From assembly GCF_029784155.1 (NCBI RefSeq), contig NC_073693.1, positions 334,020,009 to 334,084,008 on the forward strand: DNA of 64,000 nt, written 5' to 3'. Source of the stretch: Uranotaenia lowii (taxonomy: Eukaryota; Arthropoda; Insecta; Diptera; Culicidae). The notes under the pieces are model-generated. The model had not been told where the DNA came from, ran no database searches, and saw only the letters and a list, made by a program, of their open reading frames with translations. Shown here piece after piece: positions 36,661-49,100 of the stretch (its first letter is position 1; each line of letters starts with the position of its first letter). Position numbers and translations under genes: made by a program.

Positions 36661-37119
36661 TCAATAGATTTGTTATTTTTTATTAACTTGCATCAGTTAT
36701 GTCAGAAAATCTTTTCGTTTCAAAATTATAAAAAACCGTAAAATTTAACTTTTCCGATCATACATAACCATCATCACCATCAACAATTTTTTAATCCTAA
36801 ATTGAATAAAGTAAAATAAACAATTTCCAGATCAGTTTTTTTCATGTAGTAAATTCGATTCAATTATTGATCAAACTAAAAACTGTATCATTTTTATTTC
36901 ATTTTTAATTTTGTCAACAAAATATAACCAAAACGAAGGGTGATTGACAAAATCTGACAAAAGATTCAAGTCCAATACGCCAAAATCTACCTAATCAATC
37001 ATTAAAACATAGGCACTTAAAACTTGTCCTTTTACATCTTTGCATTAATATTTAAAGCATACATTTCACTGAATCAAAGCAATCGAATTCAACCAAGTAG
37101 GCACACAACACAAACTAAC
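36661..37119. other. No gene seen
   Basis: AT-rich DNA without supported features. Confidence 0.3.
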
Positions 37120-37520
37120 GTAAAAATTTCACATAAAAGCCTGAAAGACCATTTTGTAAAAAAAACTCTAAACCAATCCAACTTGAAATTATGAAAAAGG
37201 ATTTGAGCGAAAGTTATGAATGCGTGTATCTTGAAAACCAATCGATTTGTATTAATACTTTCTTAAAGGGAAATGAAGGTAATTTAGTGATAATTCATGA
37301 TAAAAGATGAAAAAAAGTATTCAACTTTTTTGTAATAAAAATTTCTACTTCATTGTAGGTTTTTTTTTTTACAAGATGGAAATTGAAAAAAAAAATTTAG
37401 GTGTTTCCCATCGATCGGCGCACACTTTCTTGAATCATATTTAAAATCAGTTTTTTCAGTTTCAGTTTCTTATTTTTTTTGTAGGTTACCAAATCCTCCA
37501 TTTTTAATTTCCGTTATAAT
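37120..37520 (+). repeat. Dispersed repeat family Y, copy 3
   Basis: The most complete of the three copies: AAGCCTGAAAGACCATTTTG, GAATGCGTGTATCTTGAAAA, GATAATTCATGATAAA, CCCATCGATCGGCGCACACT and TTTGTAGGTTACCAAATCCT occur in the same order as in the other two. No frame or terminal repeat is visible. Confidence 0.6.
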
Positions 37521-38028
37521 CTTATTGAACAAGGGTTTCCATGACTATAACGTGCTGCTTTTTTTTCAAAATATTTTTACGCTCACGCACAACTAACGTC
37601 ATTGGTATCTTCTTCAGACAGTGAATATTCCGATTGGTTTGACTGGCCTATTATTGCTTTGTATAACAAAAATGAAGGGGTACAATAGAATGAGTCGATT
37701 TGAGGTCATTTTTGAATTTTGCAAATCCTGAGGTATGAAAGCTACTTTTTGGTTAGAAACTTATTCATGATTTTTTTTTTCAGAATGTTTAAAGTAACGT
37801 TTACATGCGTAAATTTGAACTTTTAGGTTTGTATGGAAAGTTGAATATTTTGTACTGAAGTATCATCATCATCATCATCACCAATGGAAACGTCTGCTCA
37901 TGATTTTTGTACCAAATAATAAACTTTCTAAAGGAAATTTTCCGTTGAACAACTTTGACGAAGACTGTGACTTCGTATCTGAATAGACAAAAATGATCTT
38001 AGCTGTTGAATGGGGGCACGTCTTTTGG
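37521..38028. other. No gene seen; short (ATC)n run
   Basis: Contains an ATC trinucleotide microsatellite of about six units near 37862-37880; otherwise featureless. Confidence 0.35.
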
Positions 38029-38160
38029 TATTGAAAAAAAAAAACATTCAATTGACATCACAGCCGAGAGCCTTGTGAGGTATTGCATGACTACTTTTCA
38101 TGCAATGCTTCGCGATAGCGATAGCAGTGATGTCAAATAAATTTATCGTTTTTCAATGCT
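38029..38160. repeat. ~130-bp imperfect palindrome (hairpin or foldback MITE)
   Basis: The left arm (TATTGAAAAA, then AATTGACATCAC, then ATTGCATGA) is mirrored on the right by TCATGCAAT, GTGATGTCAAAT and TTTTTCAAT. The loop is about 7 bases (CTACTTT near 38095). Too short to encode protein. It could fold into a long hairpin if transcribed, or be a small foldback element. Confidence 0.65.
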
Positions 38161-39557
38161 GAAAAATATACACCTGTTTAACGAATCGACTCAGTCTAGC
38201 GTACAATCATATGAAGAGAATCTTGAGAGGGCGAAGATGTGAACAAAGAAATCCATTTATTTTTTTTTTTTAAACCAAGCTGTGAAGTTTACTCAGTTTA
38301 TGTTCTAAAAGTCGAACGATATATTTAGTCAAATCCAATTCCATTATGGAAATTTGTGAATTCAAAAAAGAAGAATTCTGGTGAACGTAAAGTATGAAGA
38401 AAGTATATCCACAGAATCGCTTAGCTTTTTGCTGACTTTTTCAAAGCGAGTTGCCAATTATCAGTACCCCCCAGTCCATTAGAAATGTCAGATGTTCGAC
38501 TTATGAGTCAAGTCCATTGATATTGAAAAAGGCATTGAAGGGTTAGACACACACAATCGACTTTCTGGGGCTAAGCCATTTTTCGGAAAACGGATTAAGT
38601 CCCAAAAAGTCGAGTTTTAGGCAAAACATTTTTTCGAGATAACACCAGATCTCTATGTATCATGCATTTTTAAGTCATTTGGTACGAAAATACTAATTTT
38701 GATTTTTCCGATTTACTTTGGACCCCCCTTTGGGGACTTCTGAGGGTCAAAAAATCGAAACATTAGGCACTCTGAGGCACCATAAATCATGTCCGGTCGA
38801 ACTGTTTTGTACAGCTTAGTTTTTTGGGTCCATCAACAAAATGTAGATGTAGTTTTCAAATTCGATCATGAATTTTCCATACATCCATTTCTACCCTAAT
38901 ATGAATTTATGTAGAAAAATGATAAAATTACTCCCAGTTTATGATATGAATTTGTAAATAAAATTCTGTGAAAGTGTTCATGTGAATCAGTGAAAGTATT
39001 ATCTTATTTTGAATAATTCATCTGACAAAGTTTTTTTTTTATTGATATGTACATAAAATATATACTTTAATAAAAAAGCCAGTAACAATTTCATTTTTAA
39101 TTTTCGTAAAAAAGCGATATATAAAGGGGTTTATGGTTCTTTGAATATAAAAATACTTTTCGAAATAATATAAATGAATAGATGTGTTGATTTTTACAGG
39201 CTGAGCAACATTTTGCAACAATGGGCCAAATTGAATTTGATATATTTTCGGCAGGTCGCAGTCAAAATAATATTTTTTCATTGTTAGCAGAGCTTAACGT
39301 TATTTTTATAACGACAAATTTGTTACAATAAATTCGGAAGATAGAATAGATTTATGTTTTTACAAAAAAACAAAAAATCAACGCCGTTTTTTTTTAATTC
39401 AAGATGAATAATATCAGCCAGAATTTAAAAACCAACATATACAAATACAGGATCTATATGAAACTTTATGTTTCTTTTAAGAGATTCCTTTTACTTAACT
39501 CTTAGCGTACACAGCAAAAAAAAATGAAACGCTGACCGATGTAATTTATGAGGATGT
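38161..39557. other. No gene seen
   Basis: Mixed sequence. About 38440-38890 is more GC-balanced and has the look of an old interspersed repeat, but no second copy occurs here. An 80-codon minus-strand frame (39039-39281) has no recognised domain. Confidence 0.3.
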
Positions 39558-39565
39558 AGGTCAAC

Positions 39566-41615
39566 CAGGGCCGTAGGAAGAACCGGCTCATGGGGGGGGG
39601 GGGGTTTGATGACAATTTTTTCCTTAATATTTTTGCTTGAACAATGCATACACAAGTGAAAAAATTTACATGCACTTAGTACAAATGATTCAAGTTAAAG
39701 TTATTTTGCAATAAAAGTTATTTAATTTTGAAAATTAGTCGTAGGTGATGCCATTTTTTAAAAGAAGCTTTAAAAAATATAGATACTTGTGATATAGTTC
39801 AGTTGGTAAATCAGTAGCCTTCTGAGCTGATGTTCGTGAGTTTGAGCCCAAGGGTAAACATCGAACACAGCTGTTCCAGATAAGTGATAAAAGTTGCGAG
39901 TGGCACAATGATGTGAAAACGACTGTCATAATCAAAACAAAAAAAAGGATTTTGAACGCTTCATTTAGAATAAAACTTTTTTACTTACTTACATTAGGGA
40001 GCTAATTCTTTTGAATCACAAGCATAACCATTTTAAGCATGGGTCAAAATGTATCAAGTATTTAGCAATAAAAGTAAAAAGTAAGGTTTACTGTTCAAAT
40101 AAGGTTTATTATCTTCTTTTGTAAACTCGATTAAAATTCAAGATTTTAGTTAGAACCTGTGATTTTGAAGAATGGAGAATCTGCAATAAATGTAAAAAAT
40201 GTTAAATAAAATTACCAGCTGAATTTTTACCTGAGGATAAAAAACAAGTTAAAAAATTATCAATAATTTTTCTTATATTTCATAATTATAATCCTGTGAT
40301 CCCGTGAAAATTTAAATCTAGATCTTTGAAAAAAAAACAGATTCTTTGAAATAAATTAAGATCTAATTTTTTATGTGTGATTTTCATCAGGTTTGTGTTT
40401 CCAAACTGACTTTGATTGATTTTTTTAACCAAGAATCAAAGTTATGAAACTGCGATCTCCTCCAATTTGAATACTTGATGAAATTTAAACATTGATATTT
40501 TAATATTGATTATAAAACTTAAATTTGAGCTAAATCTAGATACAAACCTGAAATATTATTTCCTAGTCTGAATTCTGCATTATGAACCAAAAATCAAAAC
40601 CTCAATCTAAATTCCAGATAACAAATCCTATGAATTTGAAACCAAAAAGCGAAATTTGTATCAGAACCCTTAACCAGAAATATTTTATTTGATTCTGAAT
40701 TTATGGTTTCAATATGACTTTTTTCAATAATTTATTCGTAATTGATCTTCTAAATTTAAATAACATATTAAATGATGAAGTTGTTTCACATTTTTCAATT
40801 CTGAACTTTCTTATGTTTCAACTTTGCATAAAAATTAAGGATAAAAATTTCAAACCCAAACTCAAACCCGATATTCTGAAATTTAAAAATTCATCATATT
40901 TAAGATTGAAATGCATCACCAAGGTTCGAAGTAGGATTCTATACCAAAGATGATGAAAATCAAGAACAATAAACTGGAAACTTACTTGTTCCGCAAGTAT
41001 CCGGGCTGGGCAAATCCAGGCAATTTTATATCAAAATTTTGCGAAATTAGGGCATATTGTTTCATTATATTCCCAAAAATCCGGCCAATATGCAGGCGAA
41101 TTAAGGAATTATTTCATTAAAATACAAAAAAAAAACACGTGGAAAACTGTTTTTATTTAATTGAAACACATCAGCCGATTCAGAATCACATTTCCAAAAA
41201 ATCTTTTATGTTTATTTTGGCAAAATTTGTTTAAAAAAATATTTGGACGCAAGATACATAACTCTTATGACTCAATTGAAACTTTCGATTGATTTTGCAA
41301 ATAGAGTGAGCAATTCTGGTCCAAACGCGACAATCTGATAAGCTTAGTCTTACTTCATTGGAATTCAATATTTAGAACTGAATAACTATCAACAATTCAG
41401 AAATTTTTTGAAAAATAGATGTAGAATTGTGGTCCTGGAATGAGATTTTGAAGTTTTGGAGTCGAGATTATTACACTATTGTTACTCATGAATCATTTAA
41501 GTTGTTCATCAAAATTTGATTAGAAATTTCAAATTCGTCTTGGAATTTTTGGACCTTCATGGGGGGGGGGGTTTAACCCCCAAACCCCCCCCCCCCCCCC
41601 GTTCCTACGGCCATG
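39566..41615 (-). mobile_element. hAT-1 family copy B, non-autonomous, with perfect 8-bp target duplication
   Basis: An inverted copy of 29853-31762. The left edge is CAGGGCCGTAGGAAGAACC and the right edge ends GTTCCTACGGCCATG. AGGTCAAC flanks both sides (39558-39565 and 41616-41623). Both homopolymer blocks are retained (G run near 39593-39604; G and C runs at about 41562-41600). A SINE-B (39780-39935) is nested inside. The 2,050-bp interior has no transposase frame. Confidence 0.82.
39780..39935 (+). mobile_element. tRNA-derived SINE, family SINE-B, copy 2, nested in hAT-1 copy B
   Basis: Perfect A box TAGTTCAGTTG, B-box-like GTTTGAGCC (one mismatch), then AAACATCGAACACAGCTGTT, shared with 36120-36265. 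Its position inside hAT-1 copy B dates it as younger than that insertion. Confidence 0.65.
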
Positions 41616-41623
41616 AGGTCAAC

Positions 41624-42643
41624 TAACGTATTATTCACGATTTTCGTGATAATATTACATCTTAAGGATGTACACGACATGAACACGTCATGCAGTGTAA
41701 TATAACAACCGGTTATGAAATATTACATCAGGTAGTCAATGTTTGTAGTAATTGACATAAAAAGAAAATTTCACATCAAAATGTTTGAAACGGAATGTGG
41801 AGTTCCGGAGAATCTGTCTTGCAAGTAAGTTATATCAAAATTTATTAAAAAGCTAAGCAAACTTATTGCTACTTGTCAATTTCTCTTTTTTCCATTTTCA
41901 GGATATTTCACAGAAGGACATCAGCGATACGATAATGGTTTGGAGCTTGTATTTAATTAGAAAATCGTGAGGAGAGAAACCTGTATTGAATTTCAATTTA
42001 TAGACGTCGATCCAAATAGTTCAATGGCTTGTGAGCGAAGAGTCAGTATCTGTTTCGGAAAAAAAAACTGTTCCAGAATAGCAGAATAGCAAAAGCTTGA
42101 AAGCAGGGAGTGTTGCCCTGTGTCCGGATTTAAAAAAAAAAAAGTTCTATATTGTGATACGGTCATCGTATAGATGACAATTCTTTTCTGGTTGGGCTCT
42201 AATAGCCGGCTGACGAAGCTTTAGTGAAGTCAAATGTGTTTAAAGTGTCCTAAAGAATTGTCTTTCAATTGATTAAACCAGAAATAAATCTGTAATCTCC
42301 ACTATCAATAAAGTCTTTGTTTATTTTCATTCCGAGCTACATTATTAATTCATGCTTTGCTTAACTTTAAGTGGTAAATTTAAATCCAATGAGCAAGGAA
42401 ATTAGAATAAATTATGAATTGTTTCAGAAAGTTTCAAAAAAACATTCAAAATAATGATTTTAAATAACATCCGAAGCTTTTCACAAATCAGCTGGAATGG
42501 TTGAACTTGTCTACTGCGATACATCGAATTTGTGTAATTTTTTACATCCTTTGACTGAACATCAAAATGATGTAATATTAGGTAGCATTAGCGACTCAAG
42601 TTATGTGCACGTTTTTGATGTAATGTCACAACACTTTTTTTGC
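41624..42643. other. No gene seen
   Basis: AT-rich intergenic or intronic DNA; frames are short (64 codons at 42497-42691 overlaps SINE-A). Confidence 0.3.
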
Positions 42644-42803
42644 TGTGTACATCTTTCAGGGATACGATGGCTATCATCTTACAAATGCTGAAACAGCCAA
42701 CCCACAGAAAGTGTACTATGTATGCCGTGACCAGGATTTGATCTCATTTTCACTGACTTAGAAAACATGATGGCTCTCCTCTACACTACGGGCTGTGGCT
42801 TCA
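42644..42803 (-). mobile_element. tRNA-derived SINE, family SINE-A, copy 2
   Basis: The plus strand reads GTACATCTTTCAGG, then CCACAGAAAGTGTACTATGT, then TGCCGTGACCAGGATTTGAT, the reverse complement of the SINE-A body. The A box is mutated (ACTACGGG where the other copies read CCGTGGCG), so this is an older copy. Confidence 0.65.
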
Positions 42804-44860
42804 AAATTTAACAAGTACCTGCATATTTTAATGTTGATCATTTAGTAAGTATTCTAATTTTTTAATCGATTTTTTATTAGAATCAAAAATTTTAAGCTTT
42901 TTCAAACCACAGAAAGACCATCAACTTCTGTGTTTAAAAAAAATGTTATTCTTCATGAACAGATATTTTTTCTCTTAAAACGATGAAAAAACTGTGACGC
43001 ATAAGATCATTATATTATTGTATTTTGAGCGATGATATTAAAATCACTGAAAAAATCATCACTTCACAGATTTATGAACAAACTTTGTCAAAGCTTTAGT
43101 TTACATTCATGATTCTAGAATTTTTTTTCACAGATTTTGTAGATTCTTATGAATTTAATTTAGATACCACTGGGATAGGCTTGTAAAAACTGATTCATGA
43201 AAATCGTATGTTAATGGTCATTTCGATTGCCTCTTTAAAAAAAATTATCGATGTTTGGCATGGTTTTTTTTATGAAAATAATGAAAATAGCATAACAGAT
43301 AATCGTCACCAAATTTTTGTGTTTGAAACGCAGAATTTCAAATGTTGTCGGAGACTTTGAAGCTTAGGCACGTTGATAAGAAATTTTAAATCATTTTTCA
43401 ATTTTTCAATTAACATCATTAAAAAAAAGAAATTGACCTGCTGAGCATATTAATCATAAGACTTTATCTTTGCTCGAAACAAAAAAAAAGGCCAAAGTTA
43501 CACGGATGAGGGAAGTTCTTTTTTATCCGAAGAAAAAAATGAACAGCAATTCATGAAAATGTAACTTTTGGACAAAAACATATTCGGAAAAAACAACATA
43601 CAGCAGATTTCATTGAAAAAAAAAGCCTTTAAAACTGATCGAAACGTCGTACATTAGAAAAACAATCATAATCAGATCTTCATGCAAGACCAAAAAGACC
43701 AAATTCAAAATGATGAATTCAAATTTATAATAAGAAAACACAGTTTGTATCTTTAGTTCTTTCCACGACCCAATGTTTTATTGAACAATTTGAAATTTTT
43801 ATCTATTAGTGATTATAATGATTTACGATGATGATAATGATAATGATTAATAATGATTCTAAGTAGCAACTCCAAAGTTAAATTATGATGTACAATGTAA
43901 GTTTTAGCTTTGTGCTTTCAATATTCACAACAAAACTTGGAACCCCTTATTTTTATTTTATCGGTTTCATTTTGCTCATTCAAGGAATCCAATTTCCATA
44001 AAATTATTTTGTCAGTATAAGCTTTCAATGATAAATAGAAATATACAAAGTAAATACTGTGAAATCTTAAAATAACTTTTTTTTAGATTCTATTTTAATA
44101 ACTGTAGCAATTCAAAATGAAAAAAATACTTTATTTCTAACTTTGTTCAATGGACTTTCAAAATAAAACTGAACAGTTTCTTTTGTTTATCACATTAAAT
44201 CTTGTTCAGAAACTTAGTGTTTTGAATAAATTTTCTTGAGTTCAAAATAGATTTATTTTTCTCAATCGTAGAATCACAATTCAAATCGTGAAGGGATATT
44301 TTTCCAAATTAAAGATTCTATTACGAATTATTTCAACCAACCCTCAAACCAAAAATTATGACAAGAAATGTAAATTAAATACACTAATAGTTCATAATTA
44401 TCAACATTTTGATAATAAATTTTAGTCTTGGCTAAATTTCAACTCATCTGATTTTGTGAGTATTCAGAGAGAATTCTGATTATGTGAGAAGTTTCATTTC
44501 TTTCTAAATCTGGTATACTTCATGAATTAACGAGGATCAAAAAATAAAAATATTCCTCAATTTTAACTACACTGCTTCAAATTGAATATTCAGAATAATA
44601 CCTTGAATTTTCACAACTCGCCGAAATGCCAAAAATTAAACAAGAATATTCAGAATAAGGAACATTATTTATTATTCTATCGTGTTTGTGTGATAGTTAT
44701 AAGTTGGATAAAGCATTTAGAAATAATTATCCTTATTTGTTGTGCATTTTTAGTTTTAATTTCATTTCAAAAAAAAGTTGAATTTCAAACGCGCAATGGA
44801 CATATTCTTCGGACGGGCCTGAAAGTGGGTGATCATTTCTGTTGATTGTTATTTTAAAAA
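42804..44860. other. No gene seen
   Basis: Two kilobases of AT-rich DNA with GATAATGAT-type low complexity near 43820-43860. An 87-codon frame (44582-44845) includes a hydrophobic stretch but no start context or homology that I recognise. Confidence 0.3.
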
Positions 44861-44861
44861 T

Positions 44862-44975
44862 ATTAGAGATGTACCAAATAATGGTATTCGATCAACGGCC
44901 AAATAACGAATATTGAATTTTTCAACTATTCGGTCAAACGAAAATTTGATAGAATATTCTATTGCGTTTTTAATG
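44862..44975 (+). mobile_element. Possible MITE fragment with TTAGAGATGTACC end
   Basis: Starts TTAGAGATGTACCAAATAAT and contains several diverged CGAATATT and ACGAATATTG words, like insect MITEs whose termini read AGAGATGTACCGAATATTC. Only one end is visible. Confidence 0.35.
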
Positions 44976-45349
44976 AAAAAAAAAAACAAAGTCGAATTTC
45001 ATTGTGTTTCTAACATTTAAATGCTCCTCATGTTTTTGAGTTGATTATTTTCACCCAGATGATAAAAAAGATGAAAAATTTTTAACCATTGGCTCTAAAA
45101 CAACCAAAAAACTAATTGGCAGCGTGAAAATTTTAAATATTGTATGTAAAGCTTACAGCGGTCTATTTATTGTGCACCAATTAAGGAAAAGGTGTATCAT
45201 AATCTTTGGATTACTATCGTTAACTTTATGGAGCGAGGAAAAAATCCTTACGACCTGTCAGGAAGATCAAATCGGGCCATCACTATCTGAGCGCATTCTC
45301 CTCCCATACTCATTCTTCGAGGAATCAACAAATGTGTTCGATATTCTCA

Positions 45350-46170
45350 GATGAAACCCAATCGAACCGTTGCCCAGCGTCGTAAATTTAAAATTAATCA
45401 GCCGGTCTCCATCGATAAATTCCTTCCCATTCATCGTCTCAAATTGCACAGAGAGCACAACAGCCACGGCCGCCATTCGTTTGTCGTTGCGTTAGTCGTC
45501 TGTTGTTCTTTCCTAAAACAGGAAACTTCCCATTTTTCCACTACACAGCATCCTTTCAGCAGCAACGGCAAGCAACGATCAGAATGGATCTGCAACAGCA
45601 AAACAGCAGATATGTGCGAAAAAGCTCAACATCCTTCTTCTTCCCTTCTTGATGTCCACCCACACTCGCTTTCTCACAGTCATTCACTCACGGACACATT
45701 CCGTTGCCAGATCCAAAAACCATGGTCTTCAGCTATTCCGGGAGTCTCCGGACAAGCTGATTTATGCCTTTTGGACGCAATGGCGCAAAACGCCTCCACC
45801 ACCACCATGTAGGACTGTATGTTGGGCTTTGGCAGAAATTTTTTCCACACTCTGGTTTGTACGTCGTCGTGGTCGGGGCGTCGTTGTCGTCGACGTCCAC
45901 GTCGACGTCGTTGTACATCATGAGCGATGGGCGAAAGGGGAAAGAAAAATGGCGGGGAGAAAATGGAGGCCATTCCTGCCGCCGTGGAGATTTGTAGGTT
46001 CGCGCCTCGGAAAAGCCGCGTCTGTCAGTGAGTTCCATTCTTCATAAAACCAAGGCGATGAATCGTTCGAAGGTTTGGTTTTTTTTTCTGTCCCTCTCTT
46101 GCTTTTCCATCTCGTTTTAGTTTTGCCGTTTCAACAAAAAAATGCAGCAGCTCCATGCGTTCGAGGCAGA
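45350..46170. other. GC-rich, CpG-containing island; candidate promoter or 5' exon of a host gene
   Basis: This is the most GC-rich part of the window, with many CG dinucleotides and an imperfect GTCGTC/GACGTC block at about 45865-45920 that is partly self-complementary (GTCGACGTCCACGTCGACG). Overlapping frames of 77-153 codons are open on both strands because stop codons are rare in such composition. None contains a domain that I recognise, and the translation rich in His, Ser and Thr (45351-45812) looks non-coding. A promoter or 5' untranslated exon is plausible but unproven. Confidence 0.35.
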
Positions 46171-49100
46171 GGTGTGGGGGCAGACTTAATTGCAGCTTAA
46201 AACAATTGTTTTACCCTTTTTAAGAACAAATTCTTAAATATAAATATTTTTAAACAGATTGAAAAATTTTACCGGAAAAGACTGAATGAACAACAAAATC
46301 AACAACAATCATATGTTATTCAAGATATGAAAAAAATTATTATTGGCGAATAAAATCTTTGCTCCTCTATAGGATGGACACTTTTTCTTTAAAGGCTAAT
46401 TAAAAATGAAAGGATCGAATTCCCAAAATGATTGGTAATCCACTCACCCAATTTAAAAAAAAATAAAACAAAAACTAATAATGAATAACGAGTCTTGGAA
46501 TAATTATCAAAATTAATCTTCTACATCGAAACTTTTTGTTACGCATTCGACAATTTATTTTTGTTTACTGGTCCATTCACATTCACCTACTTACCAAATT
46601 GGCATTGAATTTTCCTGCACAGTGTAAATAACACAGGCAATCATGTATTAGAAATAATTATGTTTACTTCTAAATTTTATCTTAACTGTTATATTGATTT
46701 TTCTGGCATGTTCGAAGGTAAACTGAAATTTCTGTTTTTCAAACTTAATAGAAATTATGAAAAAATAACTTAAATGGACTTGAAGTTCGTTTTACAACCC
46801 AACAAAATCTTTTTTATTTGAATTTAACAAATATGAGTTTCATTTCGGGTTTGGTATACCCAAAACAAGAATTAACACATTTTTGTGCCTTTTTTTTAAT
46901 ATGGTTTTTGTAGATCTTGGCGTCTTGAACTTGAATCTTCTATCATATTTTACCTATAACTTTTAGTTGGTGTTTAAGAGTTTTAAAATTAATCAACTGT
47001 TGATTTTTTGACTGAAGTGCATTTATTTAAGAGGATGCCGTGCGCAAAGCGATTAAATTCCCTTACCTTGATAACTGAGGCACAAACAAACCTACAAGAA
47101 AAACATGAAAATATTTGGAATCTATTTTGTTATCCTTGTTTCAATCTGATGGAATCAGTAGTCTTGTAGCAACTTAATTTGTTTTTTCCTAATAATAATT
47201 ATTGTTTGTTTGTTTGTTTTATTTATTCCTTTATGAGTGATCAAAGATAACTTGGTTATTTTAACACAATCGAGGATTCAGAACAGCGCTTGAAATTATT
47301 TATTCCTTCAATTTTTAGAACACAAAAAACTTAGCACTTAAATAGTTTCTCAAATCACATAAGAAAACATTCAGGGATTATTAATTAGTTTAATAACCTT
47401 GTTGAAAAGTAAATCGATTTGATTTATGCGTGAAAAATGTCTAAAATTCAGTTTGATTTAAAAATTCAACAAACAAAGTTTCTAATTTTTCAATATGTAA
47501 CAAAAAACAAAATTAACTCTTCTTTCAGTTTTTCTCAGAAGTTTATAGGATTCGTGGTCTGCGAAAAAGATGATCATTTAATTCAAATTTTTCATTTTAA
47601 AATGGTTGTGTTTTTTCACAGTTTGAACAAAATGTGCATTATTTTCTTTAGTAAATTTAAACTTTTTATCAGCATGATAATAGAACGTAGTTTTTGAGGT
47701 TTTTTTATGTGGTATGTTCATGTTTGAGCAGAGTTTATTTTTGAAAATTTAGAATGAGGTTCACTTTAAACTAATAAAAAACCACAATTTCAATTTTTTT
47801 TACTCTGGAGCCACTACAATTTATCGCCAAAAACGTATATCTTTTTTCATTAGAAAATAATTGATTTTTCAAGTCACTGCAATTCGATTTGAGATTTTGA
47901 ATGAGTCCTGTATACTATTTTTATTCACCCTATTAAAGTATTCCATCTGAATCATAAAAGCTATTAATATTAAAACACTAATTGAATAACTGCATTTCAT
48001 AAAATGATTGTCATGCAATTACAAATTCTTCTTTCTACACACTTAAAACAAACAAACAAAAAAAATACATTTCTTTCTCTTTGAAGCTACTACAATGTAT
48101 TGCAATAAATACATAAATATTTTTCGCATCTTTTCATTGAGCGTTGAGGAATTTTTGTAAAATGTTTCCAATAAATTTGTGAAATTTGTTTCTTTTCATT
48201 ATTTAAGCCATAAATATTTGATAAAAAAATTTCTACACTGATTTTGTTTAACAAATTTAGAATAACTATAATATCATGGCGATCAAAGAAATTTTGATAT
48301 CAATAAGTTCGGGTTAGTTGACCTATTCAAATGAAATAACATTTCAGAATAGAAATGCTGAGCGTTTTCAATCCAAATTACACTCTCTGGAGCCACTTTC
48401 ATATGTGACTTGAATATCAATAACTCGAACGTGTATTCAAACTTATTATTTAGGATAATTAAAGTTTATAAGTAATGATGCATTTAACGCTATTGATTTA
48501 AAAACGAATGAATTCTCCATAAGAATATGATTCATACATTTCAGAGGCCTTTTTTTTATCGTGGAATAGTATAAGTTGAAATTTGCTTGAAAGAAAGGTC
48601 AAATGAAACCTAAGGTTTCAACCCTTGGTGTTTCGAAATGTTCATGCATGCATGTCTTTTAAAAAAAGTTTTCAATCTTTAAAACTGACTGCATTAAGGT
48701 TAATGCAGAATATGTTAGAAACCCAATTGTTTTTATGTAAATAAGAAATTATCGGGAGTTTTAAATGAAAAATGGGATCAAATGAAAATAAATAGATAAA
48801 AGAAAGGGGAATTACAAAATTGGTTTTCAAACAAATTACTATAAGAATTTTAAATTTTTTATGTGTTTGTCTTAAAATAATTATCATAAGGTTATGGTAT
48901 CATTTAAGTTCTTCAGTGTTAGACGCTTATTAGTTCGCATAATTTCTGCTAGCAATTTTTTTTCACAGATTTTGTTTGGCAAACAAACTTACACAAAAAT
49001 TTTATCACCTGATGGACAACATCCTTGCAAATAAAAGGATTCGTAAAACTGTAAGTGAACCGAACGAAAAAGCATCATGCGTTTAAATTATTTTTTCAAA

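Noticed and set aside
45351..46047. Protein-coding gene in the GC-rich island (frames of 153, 132 and 101 codons)
   Set aside because: Frames overlap on both strands, have no recognisable domain and are expected from low stop-codon frequency in GC-rich DNA.
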